A DNA stretch of 64,000 nucleotides. Origin: Amaranthus tricolor. Taxonomy: Eukaryota; Streptophyta; Magnoliopsida; Caryophyllales; Amaranthaceae. The DNA lies in NCBI RefSeq assembly GCF_026212465.1, contig NC_080049.1, forward strand, positions 4,644,259 through 4,708,258, read 5' to 3'. A model generated the notes under the pieces. The model ran no database searches and was not told the origin of the DNA. It saw only the letters and a list, made by a program, of their open reading frames with translations. Position numbers and translations under genes: made by a program. Positions 59,470 to 64,000 of this stretch are shown piece by piece. Within the stretch, counting starts at the first letter, position 1. Each line of letters opens with the position of its first letter.

Positions 59470-62400
59470 ACTATTTGGTATATATTATTGTGTTGAAGTG
59501 GTTAGAATTGAAAATCATAGTCATATGATAGAAATTGCGTGTGAAGTTGCGATTTTAAGAGTTTTATGCTTTTTTGCCACTTTTGCGCATAAAGAAGCTC
59601 AAACTTGGTTTGTTGTGTTTGTAACTTGGCACACAACACTATTTGGTATATATTATTGTGTTGAAGTGGTTAGAATTGAAAATCATAGTCCAATGCTAGA
59701 AATTACGTGTTAAGTTGCGATTTTAAGGGTTTTTTAAGCGCTTTTTGCCACTTTTTCGCATAAAGTAGCTCAACCTTGGTTTGTTTTGCACCAAACTAGG
59801 CACACAACACTGTTTGGCAATATATTATTGTGTTGAAGTGGTTAGAATTGAACATCATAGTCATATGCTAGAAATTACGAGTTTAAGTTGCGATTTTAAG
59901 GGTTTTTAAGTGTTTTTTCCACTTTTGCGCATAAATTAGCTCAAACATTGATTTTTTGTAAGAAAACTTGGCCCACAACACTATTTGGTATATATTATTG
60001 TGTTGAAGTGGTTAGAAATTAAAATCATAGTCATATGCTAGAAATTACGTGTTAAGTTGAGCTTTTAAGGGTTTTTAAGCGTTTTTGCCAATTTTGCGCA
60101 TTAAGTAGCTCAAACTTGGTTTGTTTTGCACGAAAATTCGCACACAACACTATTTGTTATTTTTTATTGTGTTGAAGTGGTTAGAATTGAAAATCGTAGT
60201 CATATGATAGAAATTACGTGTTAAGTTCCGTTTTTTAAGCGTTTTTGCCACTTTTGCGCATAAAGTAGCTCAAACTTAGTTTGTTTTGCATCAAACTTGG
60301 CTCATAAGATTTTTTGGTATATATTATTGTGTTGAAGTGGTTAGAATTGAAAATCATAGTCATATGCTAGAAGTTACGTGTCAAGTTGCGATTTTCAGGG
60401 TTTTTAAGCGTTTTTTGCCACTTTTGAGCATAAAGTAGCTCAAACTTGGTTTGTTTTGCACGAATATTGGCCAACAAGACTATTGGGTATATATTATTGT
60501 GTTAAAGTGGTTAGCATTGATAATCATAGTCATATGCAAGAAATTACGTGTTAAGTTGAGCTTTTAAGGGTTTTTAAGCGTTTTTGCCACTTTTGCGCAT
60601 AAAGTAGCTCAAACTTGGTTTGTTTTGCAGCAAACTTGGCACATAACACTGTTTGGTTATATATTATTGTGTGGAAGTTGTTAGAATTTAAAATCATAGT
60701 TATATGCTAGAAATTACGTAATAAGTTGCGATTTTAAGGGTTTTTAAGCGTTTTTGCCACTTTTGCACATAAAGTAGCTCAAACTATGTTTGTTTTGCAC
60801 GAAACATGGTACACAACACTATTTGGTATATATTATTTGAAGAAGTGGATAAAATTGAAAATCATAGTCATATGCTAGAAATTACGTGTTTAAGTTGCGA
60901 TTTTTAGGGTTTGTAAGTGTTTTTGCCACTTTGGCGCATAAAGTAGCTCAAACTTGGTTTGTTTTGCACACAACTTGGCACACAACAGTATTTGGTATAC
61001 TTTATTATGTTGAAGTGGTTAGAATAGAAAATCATAGTCATATGCTAGATATTACGTGTTAAGTTGAGCTTTTAAGGTATTTATGAGTTTTTTTGCCACT
61101 TTTGGGCATAAAGTATTTCAAACTTGGTTGTTTTGCACGAAACATGGCACACAACACTATTTGGTATATATTATTGTGTTAAAGAGGTTAGAATTGAATT
61201 TAATAGTCATATGCTAGAAATTACGTGGTTAAGTTGTGATTTTAAGGGTTTTTAAGCGTTTTTGCCACTTTTGCGCAGAAAGTAGCTCAAACTTGGTTTG
61301 TTTTCCACGAAACTTGGCGCACAACACAATTTGGTATATATTAGTGTTGAAGTGGTATAGAATAGAAAATCATAGTCATATGCTAGAAATTACGTGTTAA
61401 GTTGAGCTGTTTAGGGTTTTTATGAGGTTTTTTGCCAAATTTGGGCATAAAGTAGTTTCAAACATGGTTTGTTTTGCACGAAACTTGGGACACAACACTA
61501 TTTGGTATATATTATTGTGTTGAAGTGGTTAGAATTGAAAATCATAGTCATATGCTAGAAATTACGTGTTAAGTTGTGATTTTAAGGTTTTTATGAGTTT
61601 TTTTGCCACTTTTGGGCATAAAGTATTTCGAACTTGGTTTGTTTTGCACGAAACTTGGCACACAACACTATTTGGTATATATTATTGTGTTGAATTGGTT
61701 AGAATCGAAAATGATAGTCATATGCTAGAAATTACGTGTTTAGTTGCGATTTTAAGGGTTCTTAAGCGCTTTTGCCACTTTTGCGCATAAAGTAGCTCAA
61801 ACTTTGTTGGTTTTGCATGTAACTTGGCTCACAACACTATTTGGTATATATTATTATGTTGAAGTGGTTAGAATCGAAAATGATAGTCATATGCTAGAAA
61901 TTACGTGTTAAGTTTGCGATTTTAAGGGTTCTTAAGCGCTTTTGCCACTTTTGCGCATAAAGTAGCTCAAACTTTGTTGGTTTTGCATGTAAATTGGCTC
62001 ACAAAACTATTTGGTATATGTTATTGTGTTGAAGTGGTTAGAATTGAAGTCATATTCATATGCTAGAAATTACGTGTTAAGTTGCGATTTTAAGGGTTTT
62101 TAAGCGTTCTTGCCACTTTTGCGAATAATGTAGCTCAAACTTGGTTTGTTTTGCAGCAAACTAGGCACACAACACTGTTTGGAATATATTATTGTGTTGA
62201 AGTGGTTAGAATTGAACATCATAGTCATATGCTAGAAATTACGAGTTAAGTTGTGATTTTAAGGGTTTTTAAGTGTTTTTTCCACTTTTGCGCATAAATT
62301 AGCTCAAACTTGGATTTTTTTTTGTACGAAACTTGGCACATAACACTATTTGGTATATATTATTGTGTTGAGGTGGTTAGAATTGAAAATCATAGTCATA

Positions 62401-63345
62401 AAACGAGAAATTACGTGTTATGTTGAGCTTTTAAGGGTTTTTATGCGTTTTTGCCACATTTAGGCATTAAGTAGCTCAAACTTGGTTTATTTTGCACGAA
62501 ACTTGGCACACAACACTATTTGGTATATTATTGTGTTGAAATGGTTAGAATTGAAAATCACAGTCATATGCTAGAAATTACGTGTTAAGTTGCGATTTTA
62601 AGGGTTTTTAAGCGTTTTTGCCACTTTTGCGCAATAAAGTAGTTCAAACTTGGTTTGTTTTGCACGAATCTTGGCACACAACACTTTTGGGTATATATTA
62701 TTGTGTTGAAGTGGTTAGAATTGAAAATCATATTCATATGCTAGAAATTACGCGTTAAGTTACGATTTTAAGGGTTTTTTAAGCGTTTTTTCTACTTTTG
62801 CGCATAAAGTAGCTCAAACTTGGTTTTTTTTGCATGAAACTTGGCACACATCACTATTTGGTATATATTATTGTGTTGAAATGCTTAGAATTGAAAATCA
62901 TAGTCATATGCTAGAATTTACGTGTTAAGTTGCGATTTTAAGGGTTTTTAACGTTTTTGTCACTTTTGCGCATAAAGTAGCTCGAACATGGTTTGTTTTG
63001 CACCAAACTTGGCACATAACATTGTTTGGTATATATTATTGTGTTGAAGAGGTTAAAAATTGAAAATCATAGTCATATGCTAGAAATTACGTGTTAAGTT
63101 GTGATTTTAATGGTTTTTTAAGCGTTTTTTGCCACTTTTGCGCATAAAGTAGCTCAAACTTGGTTTGTTTTGCACGAATCTTGGCCAACAACACTATTGG
63201 GTATATATTATTGTGTTGAAGGGGTTATAATTGATAATCATAGTCATATGCAGAAGAAATTACGTCTTAACTTAAGCTTTTAAGGGTTTTTTAAGCGTTT
63301 TTGCCACTTTTGCGCATAAAGTAGCTCAAACTTGGTTTGTTTTGC
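59470..63345 (+). repeat. 31-monomer higher-order repeat, right array, copy B (23 monomers)
   Basis: This follows copy A monomer for monomer until about 63345. There copy A continues CACGAAACTTGGCACACAAT, but this copy switches to CACGAATATTGGCCAACAAG. Confidence 0.85.
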
Positions 63346-64000
63346 ACGAATATTGGCCAACAAGACTATTGGGTATATATTATTGTCTTAAAGTGGTTAG
63401 AATTGATAATCATAGTCATATGCAAGAAATTACGTGTTAAGTTGAGCTTTTAAGGGTTTTTTAAGCGTTTTTGCCACTTTTGCACATAAAGTAGCTCAAA
63501 CTTGGTTTGTTTTGCAGCAAACTTGGCACATAACACTGTTTGGTATATATTATTGTGTGGAAGTTGTTAGAATTTAAAATCATAGTTATATTGCTAGAAA
63601 TTACGTAATAAGTTGCGATTTTAAGGGTTTTTAAGCGTTTTTGCCACTTTTGCACATAAAGTAGCTCAAACTATGTTTGTTTTGCACGAAACATGGTACA
63701 CAACACTATTTGGTATATATTATTTGAAGAAGTGGATAAAATTGAAAATCATAGTCATATGCTAGAAATTACGTGTTAAGTTGCGATATTTAGGGTTTGT
63801 AAGTGTTTTTGCCACTTTGGCGCATAAAGTAGCTCAAACTTGGTTTTGTTTTGCACACAACTTGGCACACAACAGTATTTGGTATACTTTATTATGTTGA
63901 AGTGGTTAGAATAGAAAATCATAGTCATATGCTAGATATTACGTGTTAAGTTGAGCTTTTAAGGTTTTTATGAGTTTTTTTGCCACTTTTGGGCATAAAG
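63346..64000 (+). repeat. Third, out-of-register partial copy of the right-array HOR
   Basis: The sequence matches 60460-61115 (offset about 2886 bp, 17 monomers) and 55222-55890. Shared markers are CGAATATTGGCCAAC, the short TATTATTTGAAGAAGTGG monomer (63718, 60830) and AGGGTTTGTAAGTG. The register jumps back inside the HOR, which is a fossil of unequal exchange or an assembly join. Confidence 0.8.

Larger units (their letters stand above)
54218..64000 (+). repeat. Tandem satellite array, ~170-bp monomer, plus orientation, no transposon
   Basis: About 58 monomers of the same family as the rest of the window. Landmarks in order: TTTGGTATATATTATTGTG, AGTGGTTAGAATTGAAAATC, ATAGTCATATGCTAGAAATT, ACGTGTTAAGTTGCGATTTT, AAGGGTTTTTAAGCG, TTTTTGCCACTTTTGCGC, ATAAAGTAGCTCAAACTTGG, TTTGTTTTGCACGAAACTTG and GCACACAACACTA. 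Many monomers have GTTGAGCTTTTAAGG in place of GTTGCGATTTTAAGG, and a subset has TATGAGTTTTTTTGCC with TTTGGGCATAAAG, a subtype I did not see in the left array. No gene is visible. Confidence 0.97.

Noticed and set aside
1..64000. CENP-B-box-like motif in the satellite
   Set aside because: I looked for a TTCG....A..CGGG pattern in the monomer and saw none; the monomer has almost no CGGG.
1..64000. tRNA, rRNA or other structured RNA genes
   Set aside because: No recognisable tRNA box A/B pair or conserved rRNA segment was seen; the sequence is accounted for by satellite, CACTA fragments and gaps.

Overview
This window is almost entirely tandem satellite DNA. There is no intact protein-coding gene, tRNA or rRNA that I can support. 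The organism is most likely a flowering plant, for three reasons: the AT-rich monomer of about 170 bp in megabase-style arrays, a captured piece of a CACTA (En/Spm) DNA transposon with plant-style subterminal repeats, and a transposon-type Ulp1 (C48 cysteine protease) C-terminus with a short plant-like intron. I cannot name the species. The monomer length is close to a nucleosome repeat, so a centromeric or pericentromeric array is plausible, but nothing in the bases proves it.

Layout. (1) 1-23900: about 140 monomers of the satellite in minus orientation, organised in several higher-order repeats (HORs): a 31-monomer (about 5.25 kb) duplication in the first 10 kb with a 7-monomer (about 1.19 kb) HOR inside and after it, a transitional zone at about 13.2-15.5 kb, and a 12-monomer (about 2.02 kb) HOR from 15.5 kb to the gap. 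(2) 23901-24000: 100 Ns. (3) 24001-54117: the same satellite in plus orientation, as 16 consecutive copies of a composite HOR of about 1.907 kb. Each unit is 6.6 satellite monomers (about 1.12 kb) plus a fixed fragment of about 0.79 kb from the 3' end of a CACTA transposon. (4) 54118-54217: 100 Ns. (5) 54218-64000: plus-orientation satellite, again with a 31-monomer (about 5.25 kb) HOR present in nearly two copies, plus a third partial copy that starts out of register at about 63.35 kb.

The CACTA fragment begins abruptly inside the element at the same base in all 16 copies. It then carries the end of a Ulp1-like protease gene (exon of 102 nt, phase-0 intron of 86 nt, last exon of 102 nt ending in a stop), an AT-rich 3' region with a (TA)n tract, a poly(A) tract, a subterminal block of alternating GCAGCAAAT/ATTTGCTGC motifs that forms a 34-bp perfect inverted repeat, and the terminal CACTAGTG. 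The 5' end of the transposon is missing. The fragment is therefore immobile by itself and has been multiplied only as a passenger of the satellite.

The main point of interest is this transposon-satellite chimera: a truncated CACTA end became part of a satellite unit, was spread at least 16 times, and brought a splice-competent coding remnant and a strong palindrome into a repeat array at regular 1.9 kb spacing. Diagnostic variants shared by non-adjacent units show that blocks of several units were copied together.
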